DNA from: Rickettsia typhi
GTDB taxonomy: Bacteria > Pseudomonadota > Alphaproteobacteria > Rickettsiales > UBA1997
Length of the DNA: 13,657 nucleotides
Assembly: GCA_945906835.1 (NCBI GenBank)
Contig: CAMDRL010000018.1
Coordinates: forward strand, 1 to 13,657
Direction of reading: 5' to 3'
The notes below the pieces were generated by a model that saw only the letters and a list, made by a program, of their open reading frames with translations, did no database searches and had not been told where the DNA came from. Shown here in pieces: positions 13,216 to 13,657 of this stretch. A program made the translations under genes and the position numbers. Position 1 is the first letter of the stretch; each line of letters begins with the position of its first letter.

Positions 13216-13656
13216 CTAACGACGCAGAATCTTATTACTTCTGTTAAAATAAGATTTCATAACTTCCTCAAGCCACGAAGATTCATTGCTTGAGAGCTTG
13301 TCTTTTAAAGATTCAAATATTCTTGCATGATATTCTCTCAACCACTTCCTCTCTCTATATGTCAGCATTCTAAAATCAATTAAGCGATAATCTATTGGTG
13401 CTAAAGTTAGAATCTTAAATTGTAAAAAATTCTTTTTCTTAGATTTTTCAACCAACATCAGACTTTCAATTCTGATGCCATATTCCCCTTCTTTGTAAAA
13501 TCCAGGTTCATTTGATAAAATCATTCCTTCTAAAAGAGATTGATGGCTTCTTTTGCTGATGCTGCAAGGTCCTTCATGCACTGATAAAAAACTTCCCACA
13601 CCATGACCAGTGCCGTGATCGTAATCTTTATTGGCTTGCCATAGATGAAAGCGTGC
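13216..13656 (-). CDS. pepP: Xaa-Pro aminopeptidase P (M24B), C-terminal part, cut by the right window edge
   Basis: The minus strand reads open from the window edge to a stop at 13218-13216, giving 147 codons; the start lies outside. The enzyme removes an N-terminal residue that precedes proline and uses two metal ions. The visible part has the metal- and substrate-binding stretch DHGTGHGVGSFLSVHEGP, the ligand Glu in SNEPGFY and the last ligand Glu in GIRIESLMLV. It then has the aminopeptidase P C-terminal extension (LTLAPIDYRLID, then LTYRERKWLREYHARI). That extension separates this type from methionine aminopeptidase and prolidase. A GTG at 13599 lies inside the conserved block (HGVGS) and is not a start. 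It converges with coaBC. Confidence 0.93.
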   Translation of the reverse strand, partial: ARFHLWQANKDYDHGTGHGVGSFLSVHEGPCSISKRSHQSLLEGMILSNEPGFYKEGEYGIRIESLMLVEKSKKKNFLQFKILTLAPIDYRLIDFRMLTYRERKWLREYHARIFESLKDKLSSNESSWLEEVMKSYFNRSNKILRR

Positions 13657-13657
13657 C

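Noticed and set aside
13216..13599. GTG at 13599 as the start of a short 127-residue protein
   Set aside because: The frame stays open to the window edge and encodes the conserved aminopeptidase P block upstream of it, so the GTG is an internal Val codon.
1..13657. CRISPR array, tRNA, rRNA, prophage or defence island
   Set aside because: No regularly spaced direct repeats, no cloverleaf-like sequence in the gaps and no phage or defence gene families were seen. The repeats present are inverted, not CRISPR-like.

Overview
The window is strongly AT-rich, and its housekeeping genes read as alphaproteobacterial. Pointers are the CobS-type ATPase, the alphaproteobacterial style of Der, LipB and aminopeptidase P, a periplasmic M48 peptidase and bifunctional CoaBC. 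Low G+C, lysine- and asparagine-rich proteins, an IS630-type transposase and many intergenic palindromic repeats suggest a host-associated lineage such as Rickettsiales or Holosporales. This placement is an inference from style, not from a database match.

Layout from left to right. Positions 1-516 (minus) hold the N-terminal part of an IS630-family transposase that runs off the left edge. A non-coding gap with a perfect 29-bp inverted repeat follows. Then come der (plus) and an orphan cobS-like AAA+ ATPase (plus), separated by another inverted repeat. A four-gene minus-strand cluster follows, read from 5691 down to 3487: a 70-residue membrane protein, a XerD-type recombinase, a lysine-rich unknown protein and a second unknown protein. 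A signal-peptide M48 metallopeptidase with a TPR-like tail diverges from this cluster and converges on htpG (minus). lipB (minus) lies upstream of htpG beyond a repeat-bearing gap and is divergent from ruvA. ruvA, ruvB and coaBC run on the plus strand. The C-terminal part of an aminopeptidase P gene (minus) runs off the right edge.

The genes serve core functions: ribosome assembly (Der), Holliday-junction processing (RuvAB), chromosome-dimer resolution (Xer), protein folding (HtpG), envelope quality control (M48), lipoylation (LipB), coenzyme A synthesis (CoaBC) and peptide turnover (PepP). No defence island, prophage, CRISPR array, tRNA or rRNA was seen, and I found no convincing new multi-gene system.

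The unusual material is small-scale. At least four kinds of palindromic repeat occupy the larger intergenic gaps, one of them wedged between ruvA and ruvB. No coding start has a clear Shine-Dalgarno sequence, and two genes have a TATAAT box so close to the ATG that a leaderless mRNA is plausible. Two short unknown proteins, a possible heat-shock promoter before htpG and an altered LipB motif are also worth checking.
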